Notes: generated from the letters alone by a model not told the origin. A stretch of 15,907 bases of DNA from Sphaerochaeta sp. UBA5849 (GCA_002432715.1 DJGJ01000007.1:1-15907), one strand, 5' to 3'; counted from the first letter of the stretch, positions 6,863-14,702 are shown. Numbers and translations are program-made.

Positions 6863-8129
6863 GAGCCTCCAAGCTTTGCAGTGCGCGGTCGAACAACCCC
6901 AGCTCGTAGTAGAGGTCAAGCACGGTATAGCGGTTGCGAATCATCTGGGCTCCGGTCACGGCCCGCTTCAAATCCTCGAGCGTTGCATTGATATGACTTG
7001 GATGTACGGGACAACCGACCTCGACAAGGGAAGCCCTGAGCTCCTTTGAGGGGGGTAGTTGGAGGGCGATCCGCTCCTTGAGAATGGGAAGCAGGGCCAT
7101 GAGCTCTTTGCGCCTCGCATCCAAGGCCTCCCCTTCCAAGAACTTTGCCTTGGAGACGGCTATGGCTTCTTGGGCAACCGTCTCATTGGGGAAGAAGGAA
7201 AGAATAGCCTGTTTTCGTTCCTCCCAGCTTTGGCTGCTTTTGCCGTAGCATTCGGAAACATCCAGTTCGACCAGTTCTTCATACAGGTGGACGATGGCCA
7301 TCGTCCCCACGGCAACCTTGAAGCCATGACTTACCAAAAAACCATCCTTGCTCAGGTGCTCCATCTCCCAAATATGGCTGATCAGATGCTCCGCCCCGCT
7401 TGCCGGACGTGAGTCGTGCATGATCTGCATGGCAAAACCGCTGGCTGAAAGCGCATCGAAAAGCAGGCCGATCCCTTCACGCTGCCTGTTTGCGATACCC
7501 CGGTGGTGGGCATACACCGAACGCAGAGGCTTTTGAACCATGTCCCAGACATCCGTCCGGATGGCCTGCACACCCAACAGGTCTGCCAGAATCCAATCCA
7601 TTCCGGCTGTAAATTTTGCCATGCAATCGCCGTATCCGCTCGCTATCATCCCGGCGGGGGCCTCGCAGAGGACGTCGGTATCGGCAAGAACCACCAAAGG
7701 AGCGGCACAACTCAAGGTCTGCTTGAACCCCTTGATGGAGACGGCGGCACCGTAGGAAGTGTATCCATCCACCGAAGGGGCGGTGGCGACAACCATGTAG
7801 GGGCGGTCCAGCTCGGAGCTGGCACGCTTGGTGATATCGTTGAGCGTCCCCGAACCAAGAACCACGGCGATACTGTTGTCCATCTCCAGACTGAGACGAA
7901 CCTGGGCGATGGAATGCTCATCGGCATAGGGCTGTGGAACGGCGGGAAAAATGAACTGACGGACCTCGATGCCGGCCTTCTCCAAAGAGCGGGCGGTGGC
8001 AAACCCTCCGACTCGAAGCGTGTTTCCATCGGCGATCAACAGAGCGTTCGTATGGCCGAATGCCTCCACAAAGGTTGAGCCGACCTTCTTCAGTGCTCCA
8101 CGTTGCACCAATGAAATCTTCGTATCCAT
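6843..8129 (-). CDS. sn-glycerol-1-phosphate dehydrogenase-like, iron-containing ADH family (AraM type)
   Basis: A 428-residue metal-dependent NAD(P) dehydrogenase related to bacterial AraM/glycerol-1-phosphate dehydrogenase, which reduces dihydroxyacetone phosphate. Landmarks are the nucleotide loop GSGTLNDITK (92-101), the TAPSVDGYTSYGAA segment (116-129), and the metal triad D168 (SGYGDCMAKF), H248 (SGAEHLISHIWEM) and H268 (LVSHGFKVAVG). The helical C-terminal domain is complete. An open frame continues upstream to 8240 but runs into the divergent hydrolase gene. ATG 8129 is preferred because GGGGAGG lies six bases before it. The gene is monocistronic and convergent with the IolI-like gene, overlapping it by 20 bases. 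In this setting it may act on a ketose or dihydroxyacetone phosphate from the pathway, or make an unusual glycerol-1-phosphate lipid precursor. Confidence 0.88.
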   Translation of the reverse strand: MDTKISLVQRGALKKVGSTFVEAFGHTNALLIADGNTLRVGGFATARSLEKAGIEVRQFIFPAVPQPYADEHSIAQVRLSLEMDNSIAVVLGSGTLNDITKRASSELDRPYMVVATAPSVDGYTSYGAAVSIKGFKQTLSCAAPLVVLADTDVLCEAPAGMIASGYGDCMAKFTAGMDWILADLLGVQAIRTDVWDMVQKPLRSVYAHHRGIANRQREGIGLLFDALSASGFAMQIMHDSRPASGAEHLISHIWEMEHLSKDGFLVSHGFKVAVGTMAIVHLYEELVELDVSECYGKSSQSWEERKQAILSFFPNETVAQEAIAVSKAKFLEGEALDARRKELMALLPILKERIALQLPPSKELRASLVEVGCPVHPSHINATLEDLKRAVTGAQMIRNRYTVLDLYYELGLFDRALQSLEALSGRVG

Positions 8130-8140
8130 GCAAGCCTCCC

Positions 8141-8157
8141 CTGTGAGCATACCACAG
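8141..8157 (-). promoter_or_regulatory. Probable promoter and operator of the glycerol-1-phosphate dehydrogenase gene
   Basis: On the minus strand TGGTATGCT contains an extended -10 (TATGCT, 8151-8146) about 16 bases before the ATG at 8129. There is no good -35. The box is framed by CTGTG (8141-8145) and CACAG (8153-8157), a 5-bp inverted repeat that could be an operator. Both calls are weak. Confidence 0.35.
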
Positions 8158-8161
8158 ACAC

Positions 8162-8190
8162 TTGAGCGAGGGAAAGCAGTGCGATAGACT
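8162..8190 (+). promoter_or_regulatory. Probable promoter of the SGNH hydrolase, giving a leaderless transcript
   Basis: TTGAGC (8162-8167), a 17-base spacer and TAGACT (8185-8190, four of six to TATAAT) put the start point at about 8197. That is the A of the hydrolase ATG. No Shine-Dalgarno is seen before that ATG, which fits leaderless initiation. Confidence 0.4.
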
Positions 8191-8196
8191 GCCCTC

Positions 8197-8838
8197 ATGA
8201 CACACACAACCTTCTCAATCCTCGGTGATTCCATATCCACCTTTGCAGGTTTCGTCCCTGCTGAAAACGAACTTTTCTATCCCAAGGAGGGGGTGGATGT
8301 GACCAAGGTCGAACACACCTGGTGGCACCAACTGGCCAAACGCTGCAACCTGGACTTGTTCATGAATGAATCGTACTCGGGAAGCAGGATCAGCAGGACC
8401 GGGCTCAGACCCCTAAGCTCCTCGTTTCTGGACGAGAAGCGACAGGCGCGACTGGGCGGGGATCTAATCATCATCTTCGGAGGGACCAATGACTGGGGAC
8501 AGGCCGACCTGCCGGTCACCAAGCAGGTATTCATCCAAGCCTATGAGGAGCTGGTAACATCCATGCTCAGGCAACACAAGGCCGGCAAGCTCTACTTCTG
8601 CACCCCCTTGCAGCGGACCGACAGGGCTTTGGACCAGGTGAACATCCACAACTGGAGCCAGCTTGAGCTGGCAGATGCAATCCGCACCATTGTAGGGACT
8701 CACAAAGGAGCCCACCTCATTGACCTGGCAGCCTATCCGATCCGCGAAGGCGACGGGATGCTTGCAGACAACCTCCACCCCACCAAGCAGGGCATGGAGG
8801 TCCTTTCCCACCTGGTACAGAAGGGATTAGGGTTGTAG
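8197..8838 (+). CDS. SGNH/GDSL-type hydrolase
   Basis: A 213-residue hydrolase with the SGNH blocks in order: GDSIS with nucleophile S12, the block-II region MNESYSGSRI (56-65), GGTND with N98 (95-99), and DNLHPT with D191 and H194 as the remaining catalytic residues. It has no signal peptide or membrane segment, so it should act in the cytoplasm as an esterase, deacetylase or thioesterase on a small substrate. The start is ATG 8197; no ribosome-binding site precedes it. The promoter spacing suggests a leaderless message. The gene is divergent from the dehydrogenase and its last 12 bases overlap the end of the convergent tetR gene. It could remove an acyl group from an imported sugar derivative, but only position suggests this. 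Confidence 0.88.
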   Translation: MTHTTFSILGDSISTFAGFVPAENELFYPKEGVDVTKVEHTWWHQLAKRCNLDLFMNESYSGSRISRTGLRPLSSSFLDEKRQARLGGDLIIIFGGTNDWGQADLPVTKQVFIQAYEELVTSMLRQHKAGKLYFCTPLQRTDRALDQVNIHNWSQLELADAIRTIVGTHKGAHLIDLAAYPIREGDGMLADNLHPTKQGMEVLSHLVQKGLGL

Positions 8839-9435
8839 CAACGCAGGAAGCAGTAAAAATTGGCAATACTCAAGGCCGGCCTCCACGAGATCAAAGGAGG
8901 CCGAACTGATATTCCAATCGAGGAAGAGACCGCGGATGGCACGGTTGAAAAAGTCGGCATACTGTGCACTCGATTTCTCTCTCTTGAACAAGCCTTTCCG
9001 CTGGCCTTCCTCGATGATCGATCGGATGAAGGTGTACCAGAACCGGCTTTGGTCGGTAATGACCTTGTCCGAACCCTCCTTGAGGACTTGGTTGGCATAC
9101 AGAACCTTCAGCGTCTCACAACCGATTACATCGCGGACATACGTCAGCTGCAACTCGGTGAACCTCAGCAGCCTGTCGGCATCTGAAGCCTGCTTGAGCA
9201 CCTCCTCCTCAATACTGCGGTAGTAGGCGTCGATGGCCCAGAACTCCTCGACAATGATGTCGCTTTTGGTGCTGAAATAATTGTAAAAACTCCCTTTTGC
9301 CGTACCTGCAAAGTCGGTAATCTCCTTGATGGAGACCTGGTCGAAGCCCTTTTTCTTGAAGAGTGTCAACGCACTCTCAAAAATTAGCTGCTTGGTCGCC
9401 TCGGCCTTGCCATGCGGTTTGGGTTGCTTTGCCAT
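8827..9435 (-). CDS. TetR-family transcriptional regulator
   Basis: A 202-residue one-component regulator. The N-terminal DNA-binding domain is clear: AEATKQLIFESALTLFKKKG, then the helix-turn-helix VSIKEITDFAGTAKGSFYNYF (about 35-55) and the typical FSTKSDII linker. The C-terminal about 140 residues are all helical, as in TetR ligand domains, and cannot be assigned a ligand. ATG 9435 is chosen over GTG 9441 because GAGGAG sits five bases before it; that Shine-Dalgarno lies in the nine-base gap after glcD. It is therefore the last gene of etfB-etfA-glcD-tetR and probably controls that operon. The palindrome at 12728-12739 is its best candidate site. Its 3' end overlaps the hydrolase gene by 12 bases. 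Confidence 0.92.
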   Translation of the reverse strand: MAKQPKPHGKAEATKQLIFESALTLFKKKGFDQVSIKEITDFAGTAKGSFYNYFSTKSDIIVEEFWAIDAYYRSIEEEVLKQASDADRLLRFTELQLTYVRDVIGCETLKVLYANQVLKEGSDKVITDQSRFWYTFIRSIIEEGQRKGLFKREKSSAQYADFFNRAIRGLFLDWNISSASFDLVEAGLEYCQFLLLPALLQP

Positions 9436-9444
9436 GTACACTCC

Positions 9445-10863
9445 TCAGTCCAGAATCTTGCCGGGGTTCATAATGTACAGGGGATCGAAGGCTGCTTTCA
9501 AGGCCTTGAAAAGCCTGTACTCCTCCGGCGCTGTCACTTCCTTCAGATACCCTTTCCGCTTGAGGCCGATGCCGTGCTCGCCGCTGATCTTTCCTCCGAG
9601 CTCACCGGTGATGAAAGCATACAGTTCAGAGAGAAGCTTCGGTTCCAACACCTTCCAATCCGCAAGGCTCATCTCAGGATCCTTGACGATGGTCGCATGG
9701 AGGTTTCCATCACCTGCATGGCCGTAGCAAGGAATCCTGACCTGATACTTCTCTTTCAGCGCTTCAAGACGGGGAAGCACGAGGGGGATTGAGGCGATGG
9801 GAACCACCACATCCTCCAGGCTCTGAACCGGGCTGTAGACCTTGATCGCCTCGGCGATGTTGCGTCGGACCGACCAGATGCGCTCGCGCGTGGTGGCATC
9901 CTCGGCGATATACACCTCCATCGCACCCTGTTCACTGCACAAATCCCCTACCTGGATCAGCTCGCGCTCGACCGTCTGTTCATCCGTTCCGTCTATCTCG
10001 ATCAACAGCATCGCCCCCACACCCTCAAGCGGCAGGCTCTCATTCAGGTACGAACAGGACATCTCGACAGAGCTTCGGTCCATGAACTCAATGCTCGTCG
10101 GGATGATTCCCTGCTTCATGATCAGGGGAACCACGGCGATCGCTTGTTGGGCGGTGGCAAACGGAACCAAGAGATCGGAGGCGACCTTGGGAACACCCAG
10201 CAGCTTGATCGTCGCCTTGGTGATGATTCCCAGTGTCCCTTCGCTGCCGATGTACAGCTGCTTCAGGTCATACCCGCTGACATCCTTGGTGACCTTGCCA
10301 CCGAGCTCGACAATATCACCCTGCGGCGTGACCACCTCCATTCCCAGGATGTAGCGTCCGGTCACCCCGTACTTGACCGCCTTGCCGCCACCGGCATTCT
10401 CTGCGATGTTGCCTCCCAGAAAACAGGTTTCAAGACTCATCGGATAGCCGGCGAAAAAGAGTCCCCGGCTTTTGAGCTGCTCGTTCAACTCGTTGGTGAC
10501 AATACCCGTCTCGGCGGTAACAGTCAGATTCGCCTCATCGATTTCCAGTACCTTGTTCATCTTCTCCACCGACAATACGATGCCCCCGAAAAGGGGGATG
10601 GCGCCACCGGAGAGGCCTGAACCGGCTCCACGGGGAGTTACAGGAATTCTATAGCGGGTGGCCAGCTTCATAATTGATGCAATCTGACCGGCAGAAACCG
10701 GGGTGAGCACCACCTCGGGAGTGTGGGCGTACTCCTCCTTGGAAGTCTCGTCATGACTATAGTTTTCGATGCGTTCCAGATCGGTCAGGAGGTTTGCCGC
10801 CCCTACAATGGCCTTAAGCTCATCCACTATTTCCTTGGTGACAATTCCGTATGCGTTGTTCAT
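9445..10863 (-). CDS. glcD: FAD-linked 2-hydroxyacid (D-lactate/glycolate) dehydrogenase, GlcD type
   Basis: A 472-residue flavoprotein of the vanillyl-alcohol-oxidase fold. The FAD-binding domain shows PRGAGSGLSGG (77-87), GGNIAENAGGGKAVKYGVTG (150-169) and YIGSEGTLGIIT (204-215). The C-terminal domain has the metal/substrate motif GHAGDGNLH (381-389, H382), GEHGIGLKRKG (428-438) and the family ending NPGKILD. It oxidises a 2-hydroxy acid such as D-lactate or glycolate to the 2-oxo acid. Its ATG (10863) overlaps the etfA stop by four bases (ATGA), with AAGGAG upstream. Pairing with etfBA means electrons probably pass to the electron-transfer flavoprotein rather than to a GlcEF complex, as in Acetobacterium LctD. 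The exact acid is not readable from sequence. Confidence 0.93.
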   Translation of the reverse strand: MNNAYGIVTKEIVDELKAIVGAANLLTDLERIENYSHDETSKEEYAHTPEVVLTPVSAGQIASIMKLATRYRIPVTPRGAGSGLSGGAIPLFGGIVLSVEKMNKVLEIDEANLTVTAETGIVTNELNEQLKSRGLFFAGYPMSLETCFLGGNIAENAGGGKAVKYGVTGRYILGMEVVTPQGDIVELGGKVTKDVSGYDLKQLYIGSEGTLGIITKATIKLLGVPKVASDLLVPFATAQQAIAVVPLIMKQGIIPTSIEFMDRSSVEMSCSYLNESLPLEGVGAMLLIEIDGTDEQTVERELIQVGDLCSEQGAMEVYIAEDATTRERIWSVRRNIAEAIKVYSPVQSLEDVVVPIASIPLVLPRLEALKEKYQVRIPCYGHAGDGNLHATIVKDPEMSLADWKVLEPKLLSELYAFITGELGGKISGEHGIGLKRKGYLKEVTAPEEYRLFKALKAAFDPLYIMNPGKILD

Positions 10864-11855
10864 ACCTTACTCCTTGCTTCCAGCCGTTTTTGGATTTCCG
10901 GCAGGATGGTGAACAAATCTCCGACCAAGGCAAAGTCCGCAAGATCGAGGATGGCTGCATGCTCATCCTGGTTTATCGCCACGATGCACTTTGCCGTCTT
11001 GATGCCTGCAAGGTGCTGGATGGCCCCCGAAATTCCCACGGCCACATACAGACGAGGTGATATGGTCTTGCCTGAGAGCCCGACCTGGTGGGGATAGGCC
11101 GCCCACCCTCGGTCCACCGCATCCCGGCTCGCCCCGACCTCTCCTCCAAACGCTTTTGCAAGGCTCTCGATCAAGGTGAAATTGTCACGCTTCTTCAGGC
11201 CTTTTCCTCCGCTGACGACAATCTCAGCCTCTTCGATGCTTGCACTCTGCCCTTCCAAGCTCCTCAGGCCAAGGACCTCGACGTGCTCGTTCTTCCAAGC
11301 AGGGGAGGCGGGAATACGGATGATCGTGCCGACCCGGCCGGCATCTCGTAGAGGTTTCTTGGTGGAGTGCGGCCTGATGGTCGCCATCTGGGGACGATGG
11401 TCGGGACTCTTGATGGTCGCCATGATATTGCCCCCGATCGCCGGGCGGGTCTGCAGCAGATTTCCCGTTCCTTCCTCGATTGCAAGCTCGGTGCAGTCGG
11501 CAGTCAAACCGGCATGGACCTGCACAGCCACATAGGGCATCAAGGTACGTCCGGTTGTGGTGGCAGCAGCAATCATCACCTGCGGCTTATGCTCCTCTAA
11601 AAGGGCAACCAGGATTCGGGCATAGCTTTCACAAGTAAAATCGGCAAGATGCTCGCTGTCCGCAACATACACCACATCGGCTCCATGCGCTATCAAGGAG
11701 TCTAAGGCCGACATCTCAATCCCATGGCCCAGAACCACTGCTGCCAATTTCACTGACAAGCTGTCGGCAAGAGCCCTGCCGCGACCAAGCAGCTCATAGG
11801 AGACATCCTTCAATCCATGCTCACCGTACTCACTGAGCGTCCATACCTCAGCCAT
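10860..11855 (-). CDS. etfA: Electron transfer flavoprotein alpha subunit
   Basis: A 331-residue EtfA. The N-terminal ETF domain starts at MAEVWTLSEYG. The second FAD region contains QTRPAIGGNIMATIKSPDHR (135-154) with RPQMATIRP, then SGGKGLKK (215-222), GEVGASR (228-234), QVGLSGKTISPRLYVAVGIS (247-266) and GAIQHLAG (267-274), all FAD contacts in the family. The RPAIGGN/RPQMATIRP pattern is like clostridial bifurcating EtfA rather than mitochondrial EtfA. There is no N-terminal 4Fe-4S ferredoxin domain, unlike Acetobacterium LctC. ATG 11855 is chosen, eight bases after AGGAGG; it overlaps the etfB coding end by eight bases. It forms a heterodimer with EtfB and takes electrons from the GlcD protein. 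Confidence 0.95.
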   Translation of the reverse strand: MAEVWTLSEYGEHGLKDVSYELLGRGRALADSLSVKLAAVVLGHGIEMSALDSLIAHGADVVYVADSEHLADFTCESYARILVALLEEHKPQVMIAAATTTGRTLMPYVAVQVHAGLTADCTELAIEEGTGNLLQTRPAIGGNIMATIKSPDHRPQMATIRPHSTKKPLRDAGRVGTIIRIPASPAWKNEHVEVLGLRSLEGQSASIEEAEIVVSGGKGLKKRDNFTLIESLAKAFGGEVGASRDAVDRGWAAYPHQVGLSGKTISPRLYVAVGISGAIQHLAGIKTAKCIVAINQDEHAAILDLADFALVGDLFTILPEIQKRLEARSKV

Positions 11856-12669
11856 GATGGGCACCTCCTTTGGGCAGCAGGTCCTTCTCATCCAAGAAGG
11901 CCATAAGCTGGTCGACTGCCGCAACAAGCGATGCATCATCCTCCACCTTGGCTACAATACAGTTCCTGCCGACCTTGGGAACATCTATCTTGACCACCTT
12001 CGTCGGAGAGCCCTTCAGTCCGATGAACCGGCTGTCAGCATCAAGCGCCTGGGCATCCCACACGACAATCGAGCTGGCCATCGCCCGCTTCTTGCCGCTG
12101 AGAGTGGGGAGGCGGACCGACGAAATTTCCTTCACGACGGTAAGCAGGGCCGGCAGGGTGGTTCTCACCTTCTGATACCCCTCTTCCATCAAGCGCTCGA
12201 CAACCAAGAATGTATCGTCCACTGTCTCAATCTTTGACACATAGGTAATTGCAGGAAGCCCGAGCCACGATGCCAAAGCCGGACCGACTTGGGCGGTATC
12301 ACCGTCGGTCGCCCGCTCTCCGGTAATGATGAGGTCGGGTATGCCGAGCTTCTTGACTGCCAGCGAAAGGATATAGGAGGTGGCCCAGGTATCAGAACCG
12401 CCGAAAGCCCGGTCGGTCAGATGCACTGCGTCATCACATCCCATGGCGATGGCCTCCTTGAGCACTTTGACGGCACTCTGCGGACCCATGGTGATGACGC
12501 TGACCCGTGCCTGACAGCGATCCTTCAGCTGCAGTGCCGTGCTTATGGCATACAGATCCAATGGGTTGAGAATGGAAGCAGAACTGGACCGAATCATGGT
12601 ACCGGTTTGCTTGTCCATCTGAACATCACTGGTCTGGGGAACCTGTTTTATGGGAACAATAATATGCAT
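11848..12669 (-). CDS. etfB: Electron transfer flavoprotein beta subunit
   Basis: A 273-residue EtfB, first gene of the etfB-etfA-glcD-tetR operon. It begins MHIIVPIKQVPQTSDVQMDK, with the ILNPLDLYAI segment at 33-42. The nucleotide loop GERATDGDTAQVGPALASWL (117-136) corresponds to the DGDTAQVGP pattern of bifurcating EtfB, where the second FAD replaces AMP; mitochondrial ETF has DDDCNQTGQ there. LPALLTVVKEISSVRLPTLS and GLKGSPTKVVKI also match the family. The start is ATG 12669 with AGGGGG five bases upstream. It should carry the NAD-side FAD and could couple acid oxidation to NAD+ reduction at the expense of reduced ferredoxin. That mechanism is inference from family motifs. Confidence 0.95.
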   Translation of the reverse strand: MHIIVPIKQVPQTSDVQMDKQTGTMIRSSSASILNPLDLYAISTALQLKDRCQARVSVITMGPQSAVKVLKEAIAMGCDDAVHLTDRAFGGSDTWATSYILSLAVKKLGIPDLIITGERATDGDTAQVGPALASWLGLPAITYVSKIETVDDTFLVVERLMEEGYQKVRTTLPALLTVVKEISSVRLPTLSGKKRAMASSIVVWDAQALDADSRFIGLKGSPTKVVKIDVPKVGRNCIVAKVEDDASLVAAVDQLMAFLDEKDLLPKGGAHHG

Positions 12670-12690
12670 GCATACCCCCTCTTTTGCTCC

Positions 12691-12719
12691 ATCTTAAGCG
12701 GGGTTCTGCTTGCCGTCAA
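12691..12719 (-). promoter_or_regulatory. Promoter of the etfB-etfA-glcD-tetR operon
   Basis: On the minus strand TTGACG (12719-12714), an exact 17-base spacer and TAAGAT (12696-12691) form a good sigma-70-type promoter. Its start point is about 15 bases before the etfB ATG. It lies downstream of the TRAP terminator, so the two operons are transcribed separately. Confidence 0.7.
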
Positions 12720-12727
12720 CAAAAAAA

Positions 12728-12739
12728 TGACCGCGGTCA
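12728..12739. promoter_or_regulatory. 12-bp palindrome upstream of the etfB promoter, candidate TetR operator
   Basis: TGACCGCGGTCA is a perfect palindrome set between an A run (12721-12727) and a T run (12741-12745). It lies eight bases upstream of the -35 box, at about -45 to -55. The size and symmetry suit a TetR-family dimer. The position upstream of -35 leaves open whether it represses or activates. Confidence 0.55.
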
Positions 12740-12761
12740 CTTTTTCTCCCACTGCTGCTGG

Positions 12762-12790
12762 AAAAAAGAGAACCGGAGAAAAAACTCCGG
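12762..12790 (-). terminator. Intrinsic terminator of the TRAP transporter operon
   Basis: Read on the minus strand, CCGGAG-TTTTTT-CTCCGG forms a perfect 6-bp GC-rich stem (12790-12773). It is followed by TTCTC and six T residues ending at 12762. It sits 33 bases after the dctM stop codon, a position and form typical of a Rho-independent terminator. Confidence 0.85.
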
Positions 12791-12822
12791 CTCATGCTTA
12801 CACGATATACGATGGACGACCT

Positions 12823-14139
12823 CTAGGCGTGGAGAGGAACATATCCTCCGAAAACCTGCGGCAGGAACAGGCTGATCTCAGGAATGAATGACACCAAGAG
12901 AAGTGCGACAATCATACAGAGATAGAACGGGAGCGTTGCTTTGACAACCCGCTCCATGGGAATCTTTCCAACGGCTGAACCGATGAAAAGGACTGCTCCG
13001 ACAGGAGGCGTCAAAAGGCCGATACCGCAGTTGAGCACCACCATGATGCCGAACTGGATGGGATCGAGGCCGCAGACTCCGGTTGCGATGGGGAACAGGA
13101 TCGGGGTTGCAATCAGGATGATCGGAGCCATGTCCATGATGGCACCCAGCACCAATAAAATCACATTCAACAGCAGAATCAACAGAATCCTGTTGCTGGT
13201 AAGGTTTGTAATGGCTTGGGCGGCAAGCGTAGGAACATGCAGCGTAGTCAGACAATAGCCGAAGACAGAGGATGTTGCGATAAGGATAAGGACTATTGCA
13301 AGGGTACCTACACAATCATCCAAAACCTTCCAAACACCCTTCCATGTCAAACCTTTGTAAATGAAGACAGAGACAATCAAGGAGTAGATTACCGCGATGG
13401 CAGCCGATTCAGTAGCAGTGAATACACCTGCGACAACGCCGACGACGACGATTACAACCGCAGCGAGCGCCCAGATGGATTTACTCAGCTGAATAAAGAA
13501 ATTTTTAAGACTGAACGCATCCCCCTTTGGATAGCCCCGTTTCACCGAGATGATGTAGGAACCGATCATCAAGGTGATGGCAAGCAAGGCACCGGGAAGA
13601 TATCCGGCAAGGAACAGACTGCCCACCGAAATTCCGCCGGCGGTAGTGGCATAGATGACCATGTTGTGACTCGGAGGTACCAGCAGTCCTTCGCAGGAGC
13701 TGGTAATGGTAACCGCAGTGGAGAAGTCTGCATCGTAGCCTTCGTCGACCATCATGGGAATGAGGATAGAACCAAGGGATGCAGTATCGGCGGCGGCCGA
13801 ACCGGAAATACCTCCAAAGAAGTAGGAAGCTACAATGTTTACCTGGGCCAAGCCTCCCCTCATCCATCCTACACAGGCGTTTGCCAAGGCGATGAGTTTT
13901 TGCGAAATACCACCGGAGCCCATCAATACACCCATGGTGATGAAGAAAGGAACCGCCATAAGGGAAAATGAGCTGATGCCCTTTACCATGAGGCGACAGA
14001 TGTCATTGAGGCTGTTGCCTTGAAAGAGCATGCAGAATACCGAGGAAAGTCCTACTGCATACGCGATAGGGAACCGCAGCAAAATCATGATGAAGAAGCT
14101 TCCCAGAAGAATCAGAATTGCAATGCTGTTTGCGTCCAT
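12823..14139 (-). CDS. dctM: TRAP transporter large permease (DctM)
   Basis: A 438-residue inner-membrane protein, of normal DctM length, with about twelve hydrophobic segments. It is the channel-forming large subunit of a sodium-coupled tripartite TRAP importer. Family features include the N-terminal LRFPIAYAVGLSS, MAVPFFITMGVLMGSGGIS with the following LIALANACVGWMRGG, the substrate/sodium-site stretch SGSAAADTASLGSILIPMM, and C-terminal PVGAVLFIGSAVGKIPMERV. Its ATG shares one base with the dctQ stop (TGATG), with GAGGAG inside the dctQ end, so the two membrane subunits are translationally coupled. It is the last gene before the terminator. Confidence 0.95.
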   Translation of the reverse strand: MDANSIAILILLGSFFIMILLRFPIAYAVGLSSVFCMLFQGNSLNDICRLMVKGISSFSLMAVPFFITMGVLMGSGGISQKLIALANACVGWMRGGLAQVNIVASYFFGGISGSAAADTASLGSILIPMMVDEGYDADFSTAVTITSSCEGLLVPPSHNMVIYATTAGGISVGSLFLAGYLPGALLAITLMIGSYIISVKRGYPKGDAFSLKNFFIQLSKSIWALAAVVIVVVGVVAGVFTATESAAIAVIYSLIVSVFIYKGLTWKGVWKVLDDCVGTLAIVLILIATSSVFGYCLTTLHVPTLAAQAITNLTSNRILLILLLNVILLVLGAIMDMAPIILIATPILFPIATGVCGLDPIQFGIMVVLNCGIGLLTPPVGAVLFIGSAVGKIPMERVVKATLPFYLCMIVALLLVSFIPEISLFLPQVFGGYVPLHA

Positions 14140-14678
14140 CAGGCCTTCTCCTCTTCCTTCACAAAGAAGGACTTCAAATGGTTGTAAAGAGACTCCAATT
14201 CAAAAATGATCATGGCAAGCCCGGCAAGAGGTACAGGGAAATACATCCAGAATCGGCTGAGCCAGGGAATGGAAACATAAAACCCCCTGCCTCCGAGTGT
14301 CGTTGCATACCGCCAGCCGACGAAGAGCATGATCAGGCCGAGACTGAGAACAGCGATATCGGAAAGGATGTCCAGAAACTTGATGACACGCTTGGGAAGG
14401 TATTTGTCAAAGGCGGTCATCCTGATATGCGACCCCCTCCTGATGGCAAGGGCGGCTGAAAGTACAGCCATATAGGACATGCAGGTCAAAACCACCTCTT
14501 CCGTCCAAGCAGGATCCTTGAGGAACGGAACATATTGATTGAACATACGACCGGCTACCGCATAACTGGTGATAAGAATATCGGCTATCAGTAGCAATTT
14601 ACAGATAATTAGTACAATCTTATCTGTCAAATCGTATGCATGTTTAACTTTATCCATGGTTGCAAAGAACTTTGGCAT
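14139..14678 (-). CDS. dctQ: TRAP transporter small permease (DctQ)
   Basis: A 179-residue membrane protein with four hydrophobic segments (about 18-40, 60-80, 103-125 and 140-160), the DctQ architecture. FLKDPAWTEEVVLTCMSYMA and LAIRRGSHIRM are typical of the small subunit. The start is ATG 14678 with CAGGAG eight bases upstream. The charged tail FFVKEEEKA ends at the junction with dctM. It pairs with DctM in the inner membrane and receives substrate from the DctP protein encoded just upstream. Confidence 0.93.
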   Translation of the reverse strand: MPKFFATMDKVKHAYDLTDKIVLIICKLLLIADILITSYAVAGRMFNQYVPFLKDPAWTEEVVLTCMSYMAVLSAALAIRRGSHIRMTAFDKYLPKRVIKFLDILSDIAVLSLGLIMLFVGWRYATTLGGRGFYVSIPWLSRFWMYFPVPLAGLAMIIFELESLYNHLKSFFVKEEEKA

Positions 14679-14702
14679 GGTGTATCTCCTGAGACTTGAA
14701 AA

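Noticed and set aside
8130..8240. N-terminal extension of the dehydrogenase to 8240
   Set aside because: It would overlap the divergent hydrolase start and the promoter region. The ATG at 8129 has GGGGAGG before it and the protein family begins there.
10860..11855. Ferredoxin-like 4Fe-4S domain in EtfA, as in Acetobacterium LctC
   Set aside because: No CxxCxxC-type cysteine cluster is present and the protein starts directly with the ETF domain.
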